Below, piece by piece: positions 1 through 11,015 of a DNA stretch of 64,000 bases. Both the position numbers and the translations under genes were made by a program. Within the stretch, counting starts at the first letter, position 1. The number at the start of each line of letters is the position of its first letter. The notes under the pieces are model-generated. The model ran no database searches and was not told where the DNA came from. It saw nothing but the letters and a program-made list of their open reading frames with translations. This DNA is from Sinotaia quadrata (lineage: Eukaryota; Mollusca; Gastropoda; Architaenioglossa; Viviparidae). The stretch spans positions 52,772,701 to 52,836,700 of the forward strand of contig CM054184.1 in the NCBI GenBank assembly GCA_028829895.1, written 5' to 3'.

Positions 1-666
1 TCAGACTTCACAATAGACATATTAATTTTATTACTTTATTTTTTTAATAAAATTGTTGAATTTTAAACTATCCACTCTTCTTATTGAGTAGGAAGGGAGC
101 ATATGTAGATGACAGGTGGGGGTGTAGCCAGATGACGTAATGCCGTACTGAAAGTCGGTTACACATATACCTGGGGTATTTCCTGTCATCGGAATGAGAG
201 ATTGTGGAGGGCTAGAAGACAAATTGACGGACAAGATAGTACTGTAGAATCTGTTGTTCTAAGACAAGTAACGCTTGAGATGGGGATAACCAGTGGGTAG
301 ACCTTTCAAGGCCTGACTTTGTCACTCTCGACCGCAAGACCAAGACCCTGTCGGTGAATGATTAATTGAGCGAGTGGAAGAAGTGTATAATTTAAGGATA
401 ATTATTCAGACAGAGATTGACGATTAATTAATCAGGAACTTGGAACGTGCCACACATTGCATTTAGACTTATTACATAAATGCCTATTACGTGTTGTCTA
501 TTATATACCTGTCTATTGAATATTGATTTCTTACATACTTGTCAATTATACAATTAATTACGTACCTACGGTACCTATTGGTATATTACATATCTCTCCA
601 TGATTTCTCTATCCTTTATACAACGATCTTTTGTCCATTTCCCGGATTATACATATTACACATCTG
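1..666. other. Unassigned AT-rich DNA at the left edge
   Basis: I see no exon or element with recognisable coding content here. A short stretch near 133-160 (gatgacgtaatgccgtactg) resembles 23978-24002, so it may be a scrap of a dispersed repeat. It lies beyond exon 10 of gene A on the minus strand and is probably intronic. Confidence 0.4.
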
Positions 667-1065
667 CCTATCACATTTAGATTTACTACATATCACCCTC
701 TAACTATCTATGAAAAGTGTGCCTATCATATTTAGATATACTACATATCACCCTCTAACTATCTATGAAAAGTGTGCCTATCATATTTAGATTTACTACA
801 TATCACCCTCTAACTATCTATGAAAAGTGTGCCTATCATATTTAGATTTACTACATATCACCCTCTAACTATCTATGAAAAGTGTGCCTATCATATTTAG
901 ATTTACTACATATCACCCTCTAACTATCTATGAAAAGTGTGCCTATCATATTTAGATTTACTACATATCACCCTCTAACTATCTATGAAAAGTGTGCCTA
1001 TCATATTTAGATTTACTACATATCACCCTCTAACTATCTATGAAAAGTGTGCCTATCACTGATAT
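667..1065. repeat. 55-bp minisatellite, 7 copies plus a partial
   Basis: The unit starts cctatcatatttagattt. Copies begin at 667, 722, 777, 832, 887, 942 and 997, with a truncated one at 1052. Copies are nearly identical, so the expansion is recent. Confidence 0.95.
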
Positions 1066-1221
1066 CTAATTAATTTTTGTTTAATGATTTTATAAGCCAG
1101 CTCTAAGACAAAGGTAAACATTGCTTACAATATGAAGCCACTGTTCAATCGTATTGTGTCGCGGAAAATGAACATCATTAAAGTATCTCACAAGGCATTT
1201 AAATGGATCATGGGATTAGTC

Positions 1222-1698
<477 letters not shown>

Positions 1699-1765
1699 TA
1701 TAACGTCAAGTTAGCTGCTCCATTTTCAACAGCACCATGTAGTTTCTCTCCATTGTATTATTTCG
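1699..1765. repeat. Dispersed repeat fragment next to a TATC tract
   Basis: This stretch (ttagctg, ttttcaacagca, tttctctccattg) recurs at about 22434-22485, again beside a TATC run. Two copies with the same flanking microsatellite suggest a mobile element that carries or seeds the tract. The family is not identified. Confidence 0.55.
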
Positions 1766-2131
1766 GAATGATGAATTGATTAACAATATTTCAGGAAGGC
1801 TTGGGAGAAATCCAAATGGAAGAGTCGTGCCTTTGATTACATAAAAAATAGAAAACTGAGATACAGATCTGAGAATGTTTAGATGAAAAGTTACAAAGGA
1901 AGAGTCACAGTTTTATCTGGAGAAAACGTTTTTGAAGACAAATCTCAAGGCAGAAAATACCAAGCTGCTCTTTGCTGAAAGACCGATTTATTTTTGTGAA
2001 AATGTGTGCATGCCAATACAACTGTTTCTCTGTTAAGCCGATAAACGTTTTCTATTTTAAATGAAGTGAACACTGAAGCTGTTTTGACCGTATATATGAC
2101 ATAGGTAACATTTGCATCATTCAGTACTCAC
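1766..2131. other. Gene A intron 10, no further exon found
   Basis: The next M13 block after exon 10 should carry a GENxAD motif. I do not find it on the minus strand between 1 and 2131, so the next exon probably lies outside the window. A plus-strand open stretch near 1797-1880 (KAWEKSKWK) has no family I recognise. Confidence 0.5.
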
Positions 2132-2244
2132 ATATGGAAAGTCCTTAAGGAAAGGTTTCATGCACTCCAGAATGTCATCGTACCGTGAACACGTCTGGTT
2201 AGTCCACCATGGTGAATAACTACCATTCTCATCGTACTCTTGTC
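2132..2244 (-). CDS. Gene A coding exon 10: M13 domain just after the zinc motif
   Basis: This 113-nt exon starts after ttgcag (AG at 2245-2246) and ends before gtgagt (GT at 2131-2130). It completes the Gly codon split with exon 9 and encodes residues 594-630, reading QEYDENGSYSPWWTNQTC and ending in KDFPY. In M13 peptidases the segment after HExxHxxD has the form F(D/x)xxGNxxxWW followed by a conserved Cys, and both WWTN and the Cys are present here. There is one N-glycosylation sequon (NQT). Entry phase 2 and exit phase 0 fit exon 9. The acceptor sits inside a tandem array, so mis-splicing upstream is possible in principle. The next exon is off the window. Confidence 0.88.
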
Positions 2245-3220
2245 CTGCAAGATAAACGTCACTGTAGCCTAGTTACTGCAAGATAAACGTCACTGTAGTC
2301 TTTTTACTGCAAGATAAACGTCACTGTAGTCTTTTTACTGCAAGATAAACGTCACTGTAGTCTTTTTACTGCAAGATAAACGTCACTGTAGCCTTGTTAC
2401 TGCATGATAAACGTCACTGTAGCCTTGTTACTGCAAGATAAACATCAGTGTAGCCTTGTTACTGCAAGATAAACGTCACTGTAGCCTTGTTACTGCATGG
2501 TAAACGTCACTGTAGCCTTGTTACTGCATGATAAACGTCACTGTAGCCTTGTTACTGCATGGTAAACGTCACTGTAGCCTAGTTACTGCATGGTAAACGT
2601 CACTGTAGCCTTGTTACTGCATGATAAACGTCACTGTAGCCTTGTTACTGCATGGTAAACGTCACTGTAGCCTTGTTACTGCATGGTAAACGTCACTGTA
2701 GCCTTGTTACTGCATGGTAAACGTCACTGTAGCCTTGTTACTGCATGGTAAACGTCACTGTAGCCTTGTTACTGCATGGTAAACGTCACTGTAGCCTAGT
2801 TACTGCAAGATAAACGTCAGTGTGTCCTTTATTTGCTGAACAAATTTCACCGCTAATTGATCTTGCCTGATAAACGTCACTGTAATCTTTCTCTTGTTAT
2901 ATTAACGACACGAACCCTATCTTGCAAGATAAACTTCATTGTATCATTTTCCTGCAGGGTAAACGTCACTGTAGCTTTATCTTTGCACGATAATCGTTAC
3001 TGTACCTTTAACATGCGAGATAAACACCTTGACACCCTTTCTATTTCAAGTTAAACGTCACTGTGTTCTATTCCTGCAAGTTAAACGTCACTGTGTTCTT
3101 TTCCTTTAAGTTAAACGTCACTGTACTTTTTTCTTTAAGATTAACGTCACTGTACCTTTCTCCTGCAGGTTAAACGTCACTGTTAAACCTTTTTCCTGCA
3201 AGACAAACGTCATTGTACAA
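2245..3220 (-). repeat. 31-bp minisatellite built on the exon 10 splice acceptor
   Basis: Read on the plus strand the unit is about 31 bp (tgataaacgtcactgtagcc and then ttgttactgca). About 18 good copies run from 2245 to about 2820, then diverged copies carrying aaacgtcactgt continue to about 3220. On the minus strand the first unit is the end of intron 9, gtgacgtttatcttgcag followed by exon 10. Many other copies keep the T-rich tract and a TGCAG acceptor-like end. Confidence 0.9.
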
Positions 3221-3710
3221 TAAATCTAACGGAAAAGAAGAAAACTGGACCACATGCAGACGAGTAAAACAGAGTTGAAAGACAAAATCTACCAGACCGT
3301 CCCAGATTCCGACCAGAAATCACCCACACCAAAAAACAGACACACGGATAGAAATTGAGGCCGCCTTCGAAGGCTATACAAAGTTGCTTATGGCTTCTTG
3401 TCAGAGCGAACACTATCACCAACAAAGCCAACATCAGTACCCCTGAAACAACAGAAACAACGACAACACAACAAAAGAAAGAAGAACAGACTGCCACATA
3501 ACATCACTCGAGCTCAGAATGTCGCAGAAGATGAGAATCAACACCACACATGTGCAGAGGAAATAAAGAAAACCACCATCTCCACCAATGACTAGGACAA
3601 CGGCAGCACAAACAGCAATAGTATCTACAGTGGGGAGTTTTAATCACACCATTGCAGACACGATACAGCTGATACCGGTCAATTTATACTAGCCTCTTGC
3701 TCCAGTCTAC
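3221..3710. other. Gene A intron 9, unassigned
   Basis: Overlapping open frames on both strands are short, biased in composition and unlike any family I recognise. I see nothing else here. Confidence 0.4.
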
Positions 3711-3713
3711 GCA

Positions 3714-3815
3714 CAACACAAGGGAGACCATAACAACAGCACAAGGGAGACCATAACAACAGCACAAGGGAGACCATAACAACAACACAACGGAGACCAT
3801 AACAACAGCACAAGT
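3714..3815. repeat. 23-bp tandem repeat
   Basis: Copies of cacaagggagaccataacaa with cag occur at 23-bp spacing (agggag at 3721, 3744, 3767 and onwards), four to five copies with small changes. It lies in intron 9 of gene A. Confidence 0.9.
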
Positions 3816-4503
3816 GAGAAGGAAACGATGTGGTGGTGTGGTCCTCCATGGCGTGTACCCACTAGGTATAGACCTGGTGTGGTAATAACCTGGGCTCTGT
3901 AAGATACCACCAGCCACCCTCTTCCCTCCCACGCCCTGGAGAGTGACAACAACGATGAAGTGAGCAACATTATCCACCAAAGAAGTAGCCCACGGAAAAC
4001 CGGACTACAACATTCCTCTTCCGGCCAGACATCAACTGCCAAGGACCCACCGATTGTCATTCACGATCATTATTCTACATCTTTCCTGTCAGTCACCCTC
4101 CACTCTGTCATGAACTTCAACTGTCCCAATAGATGCACCCCTCCTGCCAGGCAGCAAAATCAACCTAGGTCGGAACTTGCCATCATTCTAATTAATTATC
4201 ACCATGGCAAAGTCTGCGAAAAAGATTACAATTTGGACATTTGTCCTTAATTCACATTTCATTTAATATAATTTTCTTTCATAAGTCATCCTCCGGACAA
4301 ATTTAGTCTGTTATAAAATAGGTAAAAAAGAATTGAAATAATCTATAAAATTAACTAAACATTCCATATCAAATGATTCGCTAGACAAATAATACTTTGA
4401 ACACTTGGTTTCTTGATCAGTAAATTCTAACTTGCCACTGGAAACAAGTACGGAGATCGAGTAATCTATGATGGTATCAGTGTAGAAAAGGTAGACAACT
4501 CAC
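3816..4503. other. Gene A intron 9, proximal part
   Basis: This runs up to the exon 9 donor (GT at 4503-4502 on the minus strand). A 96-codon plus-strand frame (3960-4250) has no recognisable motif and is antisense to the gene; I treat it as chance. Confidence 0.45.
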
Positions 4504-4789
4504 CAAAGTAGTCAATAGCGTGAACGAGTTTCTTCCCCACAATGGCGCCCAGCGTGCCGAAGTTGACGCAGTGTGGTAGCGTGTAATCGTAGAGCGGGAA
4601 CTGCAGATAACCGGCTGAGACAACGAGCGTTACCCAATAGTCGACGTAATCGACGTATGGGAGTAAAACACCATGAGACCACTCACTCTTGTCCTCATCT
4701 TTTACTGCCATAGATTTGTTCCTTTCCGAAATTCGGAACTTAATGAGGTTCAGTATGTTTCCCAGGTAGTCATCATCGCTTACTGTGAC
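4504..4789 (-). CDS. Gene A coding exon 9: M13 core exon with a destroyed zinc motif
   Basis: This 286-nt exon (acceptor ttcag, donor gtgagt) encodes residues 498-592 and the first base of Gly593. It shows the ordered M13 landmarks: DDDYLGNILNLIKF, a DKSEW segment matching VDKxEW, AGYLQFPLY matching AGILQPPFF, VNFGTLGAIVG matching LNYGGIGxVIG, then the zinc-motif position. Catalytic M13 enzymes have HExxH there (His583, Glu584 and His587 in human neprilysin). This exon reads KKLVH at 583-587, so the first zinc ligand and the general base are both gone. The substrate-binding NAYY position (542-545) reads YVDY. Only the second His and the following Asp remain. The exon has no stop or frameshift and good splice sites, so I infer a maintained pseudopeptidase rather than a decayed gene. 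Expression is unknown. Confidence 0.93.
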
Positions 4790-5167
4790 CTGAAGTAGAT
4801 CAGACAGACGTGAGACAGATCAAACAACGAGAGCACGACAAGAACACGAGAACACACGACAAGAACACGAGAACACACGACAAGAACACGAGAACACACG
4901 ATATATTCAGACTGTTTGGAATATCAGTTTACATCATCACCCCTACCTGCCCATTCATGTTTTCTTCTTGCCGAATACAATTTTGTCATTGAGAAAATGT
5001 GAAAGAAAGTGTCTTGACTTCAAGATGACGAACACAATATTCAAGAGTCTGACTGGCGAAAAATTAAGCAGCCACTGAATGGAGTCGTTATCGAACCCCT
5101 AAGTAAGTTATTTACCATTAAATGACGTGAATTAACGGACATAAACTCACGTCTAGAAACAACTCAC
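4790..5167. repeat. Gene A intron 8 with a 21-bp tandem repeat
   Basis: This 378-bp intron holds three copies of a 21-bp unit (cgacaagaacacgagaacac plus a) at about 4838-4902, some 45 bp before the exon 9 acceptor. The rest is unremarkable. Confidence 0.85.
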
Positions 5168-5239
5168 CGAGCTATAAAGAGAATCCATAGTCTCGTCTTT
5201 CATCATATAATCCGGGTAGCCTAGTTTAATCCGAGAAGT
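5168..5239 (-). CDS. Gene A coding exon 8: conserved GYP segment
   Basis: A 72-nt, phase-0 exon encoding residues 474-497, TSRIKLGYPDYMM then KDETMDSLYSS. It matches the M13 segment xxKIGYPxxxxxxxxLxxxY between the WM...T helix and the DDYF block. The acceptor is ttgcag (AG at 5241-5240) and the donor gtgagt (GT at 5167-5166). It is too short to find without the family pattern, but phase, splice sites and position between exons 7 and 9 all agree. Confidence 0.88.
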
Positions 5240-5640
5240 CTGCAACTGACCGTGAACAATTTAAATAACAAAATTTACATGAAAAGTAACAGAAAAATAA
5301 GAAAAGATATTTAAAATAAAAGTACCAGAAAAATAATAAACATTTAAAATACAAGTACCAGTAAAACAATAAACATTCACAGTAAAAATACCCGAACATA
5401 ATAAACATTTACATTAAAATTACCCGTAAACAATAAACATTCACAATAAAAGTACCCGAAAAACAATAGTCATATACATGAAAAGTCCCCGGAAAACAAT
5501 AAACATTTACGTGAGAAGTACCCGAAAAATAATATACATTTATTTGAAAAGTCGTCGGAAAACAATAAATATTTAAATGAAAAGAACCTGGAAAACATAA
5601 ACGTTAAGCAGTCCCGGTAAAAAAAAAACAACCAACAAAT
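5240..5640. repeat. Degenerate minisatellite of about 34 bp
   Basis: From about 5270 to 5625 the motif aaaagtacccgaaaaacaat followed by aaacatttaca recurs every 30-36 bp with many changes. It is old compared with the near-identical arrays elsewhere in the gene and lies just upstream of exon 8 in gene sense. Confidence 0.7.
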
Positions 5641-7545
5641 ATTAAAACTAAGAAAAAAATAAACCGTATTTCATGACAGAAATGATGTAAACTTACACTA
5701 GAAACAAAGCAATAAACTAGCATTGAGCGAAACAACAGTATATAATAAGATTGATTAAAATGCGTGTACATATAAATCAGATCAAAACACTGATATTTAT
5801 TTCAGATTGTAATATTAATCAACATAACGAGGAAGAGTAAATATTTAATTATTAAGATAAATAGAAAAATAATGAATAATTTTATTGAGAGCAAAATAAT
5901 GATTAAGATAAATAGCAGAACAATTCAAAGCAAATAATAAATATACAAAATTAATAACAATATTCAAATATAATAGCTAATTAAAATGATAAGTAAGGAA
6001 ATGTACCATATTAGGACAAAGGTAAAAAGAAAACTTATTGAAAATACTAAATTTTAGCAACCTTTGGCAAGTAACACAACAGCAGAAATTAAGCAACATG
6101 AAAACAGCAAGACTAAAACGGCATAACAATAACATGGCTGAGTATGTCAAAACAGGCTAAAACAACATGGCAACTACAGGACTAAAATAACATAACAACA
6201 ACATGGCTAAAACAGTATGACAACATCAGGTAAATCAACATAACAACAGCAGGGCTGAACCAAAATGACAACTCAGAGCTAAAAGAACAACAGCACAATT
6301 AAAACAACATGGCAACTGCAGGGCTAAAACAACATACCGACAGCTGAGTTAAAAGAACAACAGCACAGTTAAAACAACATGGCAAAAATCGGGTCTAAAA
6401 CAGGATGACAAAAGTCGGGCTAAAACATAACAACAACAGAGCTAAAATAGCAGAACATTATTTGATTAAAATAAACCTATCAAAAGCAAAATTATAATGA
6501 ATAACCATCCTCTTCACCCATGATCTTCCTTATCTTCTATCCTAATAATAGTTCACCTTTGACCTTCTCGTTCCCAAATTGTAACAAGACGAGCTGCAGT
6601 AATCAGCTAACGCTGGAAGCTGTCATTAGATCGCAATCTTTCAAAAAGCGAACATTGACGCAAGGTCAACTAGTATGACGTAAATTTATGATTGGCCTAG
6701 ATTAGAAGCAAGATAATCGAACTCAGTCATGTTTTGTTGATTTCAGAGTTGAAGTTAAACACTGTAGGCTTAATTATTCCTTTAGCACAACAGGTTAAAA
6801 ACTAAACCTAAAAAATTAAATAAATTTCCTTTTAGTGATAACAGAAATCAAAGTTGCCGTCACGTGACAAATCAACGCCGCAAGAATGATGACGTCATAG
6901 AATTGCTGGAGGAAAACTCGAAATATGAATATTTACTTGCAATGTTCATGAAATAAGAACTTTTGTTTGCAATGTTTAATGCGTCAGTAATACCCACGTC
7001 AGAGACAAAAGTAAAAGAGCGAACATTTTTGGCAACTATCCTGTGGATATGCAATTTATTTTATGCAATGTGACATGTACCAGTCTGATTGAAGTCAGTC
7101 GCATTGACTGGTCAATAATCAATTGCTTTAGCAAGGTCAATTCTTAGTATACTTTATAAAAATATTAATATTTTTGCTGACTGAATTACATTCAGGTGTG
7201 TTTATCATGAATCTCGAAGAGTAAGTTATTTTACACTAGGATTGATGTTAGAGTGTTCAGCATATAATATTTAAGGAAACGAAAACACAAGTACGTGAAA
7301 TGACGAGATTCCAACCTGAAAACTCCGAGAACTGAAAAATTTCCAGTATCATGCCTGGATCAACTGATTGTGCAGACTGGAAACGAATCGTACAAAAAAT
7401 ACGAGAGTACGGAAAATGGGTACAAATCCTATTGGCAGAACTTTGGAAAAAATGCGGATTTTCTGTGTGACGACAACGCCACACTAATTATTTGTTAAGA
7501 CTATTAATTAAGTTAAGATTAAGTAATTTAGTTTAGTTAAGACTA
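5641..7545. repeat. Gene A intron 7 with a degenerate CAACATGGC array
   Basis: Between about 6080 and 6480 motifs such as taaaacaacatggcaactgc recur every 25-35 bp with drift. The rest is AT-rich with no gene I can support. It sits between exons 7 and 8. Confidence 0.55.
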
Positions 7546-7660
7546 ACAACCAATTAGAAGTGATGATAATCTTAATTTATGCTATTAATAATTCTCCAGA
7601 AGACAACTCTCTCGTCTCTCTCACTTGGCAGATATGCAGGTGCTGTGAACTTTGTTAATA
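7546..7660. repeat. Dispersed repeat family D1, copy 1
   Basis: It shares tgatgataatcttaatttat and the downstream tctcacttggcagatat with 61795-61870. Related sequence occurs at about 9485-9580 and 54700-54800, all in the same orientation. Four dispersed copies in 64 kb mark an interspersed element that I cannot classify. Confidence 0.6.
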
Positions 7661-7689
7661 GATACTCTTGGTTCGAGAACACTGTTATT

Positions 7690-7926
7690 AACAGTGAATA
7701 AGAGAGTCTTTTCAGGACTAATGTTATAATGAACTATTAATAATTATATGTCATTTTTGCATTTGGTATGTCTTCATTTTATAAACCATTATTTGTATTT
7801 GATCAATGTTGAGATGCTGTGAAGTGTTAATTAAGTAGTTAATTATCTTGTTAATACATTCTATTTCTTTGTTATCACCCTCAATTCGTGTTGTATTATA
7901 ACTAGGTTAAAAGGTTAGAGTAGTGT

Positions 7927-7962
<36 letters not shown>

Positions 7963-8170
7963 AGTGATAATTATTAAGATGGGTGTAGACCTTTATAGAG
8001 GGTGTCCAATACTTTGTTGGAAATGTACCAGGTGAGAGTTATTCTGTAGTATTTATTCTCAATACTGGAAACTACTCTGGGGAGTGTATGGGTTACTCTT
8101 TCAGTTCACTACCTGCAGGTTCAGGGGTGTGTATTATTATAGGCGAGTAGAGATTATAATATTCTCATAA
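7690..8170. repeat. Dispersed repeat family D2, copy 1
   Basis: Segments atttgtatttgatcaatgtt, then ttaataca/ttctatttct and gtagagattataatattctc match 61068-61245 in the same order. The region includes a (GT)n run at 7927-7957. The shared order with variable spacing indicates a dispersed, diverged element. Its class is unknown. Confidence 0.55.
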
Positions 8171-8295
8171 TTAAAGAGACACTCTCGTATTATATATGCA
8201 TAAATACAAACATAAATACATATATACCTATACTCATACATACATACATGTTAACACTATATAAACACACAACCAACATTCACACAATGTCTGAC

Positions 8296-8397
8296 TTTTT
8301 TTATCGCACGAATTCCTGTGGTTCCAGACATCCAGTGGTCAGGACTGCCCAGGCGTTCCAGCAAAGTGCTTTGCACATAACCTGTGATCTCATGAGA
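8296..8397 (-). CDS. Gene A coding exon 7: M13 helix with WM and T..A..K
   Basis: A 102-nt, phase-0 exon encoding residues 440-473. It begins SHEITGYVQSTLLERL and ends HWMSGTTGIRAIKK. In M13 proteins this block reads (F)xxxLxxLxWMDxxTRxxAxxK. It is the same length as gene B exon 7, with about 56% identity by hand count. The acceptor is tttcag; the donor gtcaga is weaker than the gtgagt donors in this gene and follows a run of seven A. The run leaves the frame intact. Confidence 0.88.
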
Positions 8398-8645
8398 CTG
8401 AAACAAAAGCTTTTACTTATAGTGGCCTAAGTATACAATTCAATTGGCTACGTTTGCCTTACTTTGAGTGTCAATAGCCTGTAGTAGAAAATAAAGTTTG
8501 CCTTACTTAGTCTGAATATCAATAGTTTACAGTCGAAAAAAAATATAGAGTCTAAAATCGTGTAATGATGAATAATAAGCAAACTACAATATATCTAAAA
8601 TCGTGTAATGATGAATAATAAGCAAACTACAATAAATCAGATGCA
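8398..8645. repeat. Paired repeats upstream of exon 7
   Basis: Two diverged copies of gtttgccttactt..gagt.tcaatag lie at about 8447 and 8497. A second pair of about 45 bp (ctaaaatcgtgtaatgatga) follows at about 8552-8640. Gene B intron 6 (about 63575-63675) contains two copies of the same first motif in the corresponding orientation. Confidence 0.65.
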
Positions 8646-9811
8646 ATCCCATAAACCACTTCGCTGTTGTACGCTTTTTAACACACTATCCCATTAACAA
8701 GGAAAGCAAAGACCTATTCATAATTGTAAAGTACCCAGCACCAACATCACTTCCCTCCCTAGTAATGTATAGACAGACAGATAGACGGAAGAAGAACAGA
8801 TAGCCACATCACCACAAATGCTCATGTATTTTCAAATAAATAAACATTATGTTACATCAAACACCTATGAAATAAATCATTATCGCAAAATACAGCACAA
8901 TTATTACTATTTTCTTTAAGTATCATTAATGACAAAAATTAAGCCATTATTATTACTGATGTACATTGTAATATTAAAGCATATATACTCTTTCATACAC
9001 CTGAAGCTTTCAGACATCTTAGAATTGCAACCAGAAATCTGATATTGAGCATTGATTCGCGCATGGAACATTTATTTTTTAATATTCACTTATGCGTACC
9101 GTAAAAGCTCATTATATAAAAAAATTAAACATTTATTATCGATCATCCATGGTCTGTAGTTTCAGTTTCTGTTCATCTCTTATTAAGCACGTGACATAAC
9201 CAGTCAGAATTATTCACCAATCATTCCTCCTGTATCTTAGAAAAATCACTGGTGTGAAATCATCAAACATCCGCAAGCAAGTTCCAGTAAACTTAACATA
9301 TAAATTATATAATACTTTATTCTTCTTATAATATATTTAACACTGGTCTAATTGCAATATTGTTATACCTTGTTACAGTACTGCCATAAACTGTTCTTAT
9401 TACAGTTGCCATAAACTGTTCTTATTACAGTGTTGCCATGTGTGATAGGCATCAGTTTGTTACTGGTTATGCTTATTATTAATCATCCATAACTAATTAA
9501 AGTGATGGAAAAATCCTAATTTATGTTTATTAATATTATTTCCAGGAGACACCATTCGACTCTCACTTAGTGCATTATAGTAGCAAAGTGTTCTCTCTTC
9601 CACAATAATAAGTCAGACTTTTTACTGTCACACAACATTTTCGTAGTTGAAACTTTGTACTAAAGAAGTAACAACTTCGTCTTTAATTATATTTAATGAG
9701 CCCTAAGCCACCCACTGTCACTCCAGCATATAGGTTAATGATATATGCAAAAATGTTAATTAAAATAGCAATAAATTTATTAAATCAAGTGCTAACTTTT
9801 CCTGTTTTATC
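8646..9811. other. Gene A intron 6 with D1 fragment
   Basis: The sequence is mostly unassigned and AT-rich. A D1-like stretch (aaagtgatggaaaaatccta) lies at about 9498-9580. There is a short duplication of gccataaactgttcttatta at about 9384-9430. Confidence 0.5.
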
Positions 9812-9960
9812 ATCTCTAACTTGGTCATATTTAAGTATTGCCCTAACTTGGTCTTATTTAAGTATTGCCCTAACTTGGTCTTATTTAAGTATTGCCCTAA
9901 CTTGGTCTTATTTAAGTATTGCCCTAACTTGGTCTTATTTAAGTATTGCCCTAACATGTT
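9812..9960. repeat. 27-bp minisatellite, block 1
   Basis: Five copies of ctaacttggtcttatttaag followed by tattgcc. The unit has the same length and layout as the 27-bp unit at 10112-10547 (cttg, ttatttaagtattg), so the two blocks are diverged members of one array family downstream of exon 6 in gene sense. Confidence 0.9.
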
Positions 9961-10111
9961 CCTAATAAAGTTTTACAGTAGTAGAATACCTTGTTATTAA
10001 TTAAGTACTGTAACATTGCCAATTTATTTCTTATTTATGTATTGCAATACCTTATTTTATTTTACTATTGTCGTATGCTGTTCATAATTAAATATTGAAT
10101 TACATTGTTTT

Positions 10112-10547
10112 TATTAAAGTATGTTTTAATTTAAGTATTGTCATACCTTGTTTTAATTTAAGTATTGTCATACCTTGTTTTAATTTTAGTATTGTCATAC
10201 CTTGTTTTTATTTAAGTATTGTCATACTTTGTTTTTATTTAAGTATTGTCATACCTTGTTTTAATTTTAGTATTGTCATACCTTGTTTTAATTTAAGTAT
10301 TGTCATACTTTGTTTTTATTTAAGTATTGTCATACCTTGTTTTAATTTTAGTATTGTCATACCTTGTTTTTATTTAAGTATTGTCATACCTTGTTTTAAT
10401 TTTAGTATTGTCATACCTTGTTTTTATTTAAGTATTGTCATACCTTGTTTTAATTTAAGTATTGTCATACCTTGTTTTAATTTTAGTATTGTCATACCTT
10501 GTTTTTATTTAAGTATTGTCATACCTTGTTTTTATTTAAGTCCACAA
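10112..10547 (-). repeat. 27-bp minisatellite built on the exon 6 splice donor
   Basis: About 16 copies of a 27-bp unit. On the minus strand the unit reads cttaaataaaaacaag then gtatgacaata. The first copy is the real junction: the last 16 nt of exon 6 plus the first 11 nt of intron 6. Every downstream copy therefore repeats exon end plus a GTATG donor-like site. Units alternate between attta and tttta variants. Confidence 0.95.
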
Positions 10548-10747
10548 AGTGCTGCCGAACGAAGATGGCGCCAACTGCTTCATCCATTTTTTCCTTGACG
10601 AAATGAAGGCAATATCTTTCTGTGTCGAGAAATCCAACACTGCCCCTGTCTTCCAGTGTTAACTGTTGCTCAGCGACTATGTCCTCCCAGTACAAGTAGT
10701 CGATGAAGTTGTACGCAAAGCACCAAACAAAGTAGTTATTAAGAATT
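10525..10747 (-). CDS. Gene A coding exon 6: M13 segment between NYxxW and FxxxxF
   Basis: A 223-nt exon encoding residues 366-439. It starts ILNNYFVWCFAYNFI after completing the split Arg codon, matching the M13 RxLxNYLxWxxV motif, and ends AIFVRQHFVDLNKNK. The length equals gene B exon 6, with about 53% identity by hand. The acceptor is tttacag (AG at 10749-10748) and the donor gtatga (GT at 10524-10523). Both splice junctions lie inside minisatellites: 66 bp on the 5' side and 27 bp on the 3' side. Use of an upstream acceptor copy or a downstream donor copy would bring an in-frame stop within about a dozen codons. Confidence 0.92.
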
Positions 10748-11015
10748 CTGTAAACAAAGTGTTTACACTTGCAAAAGTCTTAACGATAAAACATCAAGTA
10801 GTTATTAAGAATTCTGTAAACAAAGTGTTTACACTTGCAAAAGTCTTAACGAGAAAACATCAAGTAGTTATTAAGAATTCTGTAAACAAAGTGTTTACAC
10901 TTGCAAAAGTCTTAACGATAAGACCTCAAGTAGTTATTAAGAATTCTGTAAACAAAGTGTTTACACTTGCAAAAGTCTTAACGATACCACAACAAGTAGT
11001 TATTAAGAATTCTGT
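10732..11015 (-). repeat. 66-bp minisatellite built on the exon 6 splice acceptor
   Basis: Copies of gtagttattaagaattctgt begin at 10732, 10798, 10864, 10930 and 10996. On the minus strand each copy reads about 50 nt of intron end, tttacag, then the first 16 nt of exon 6 (AATTCTTAATAACTAC). The last copy runs into the real exon. Plus-strand frames across it are open only because 66 is a multiple of three. It is homologous to the array before gene B exon 6. Confidence 0.95.
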
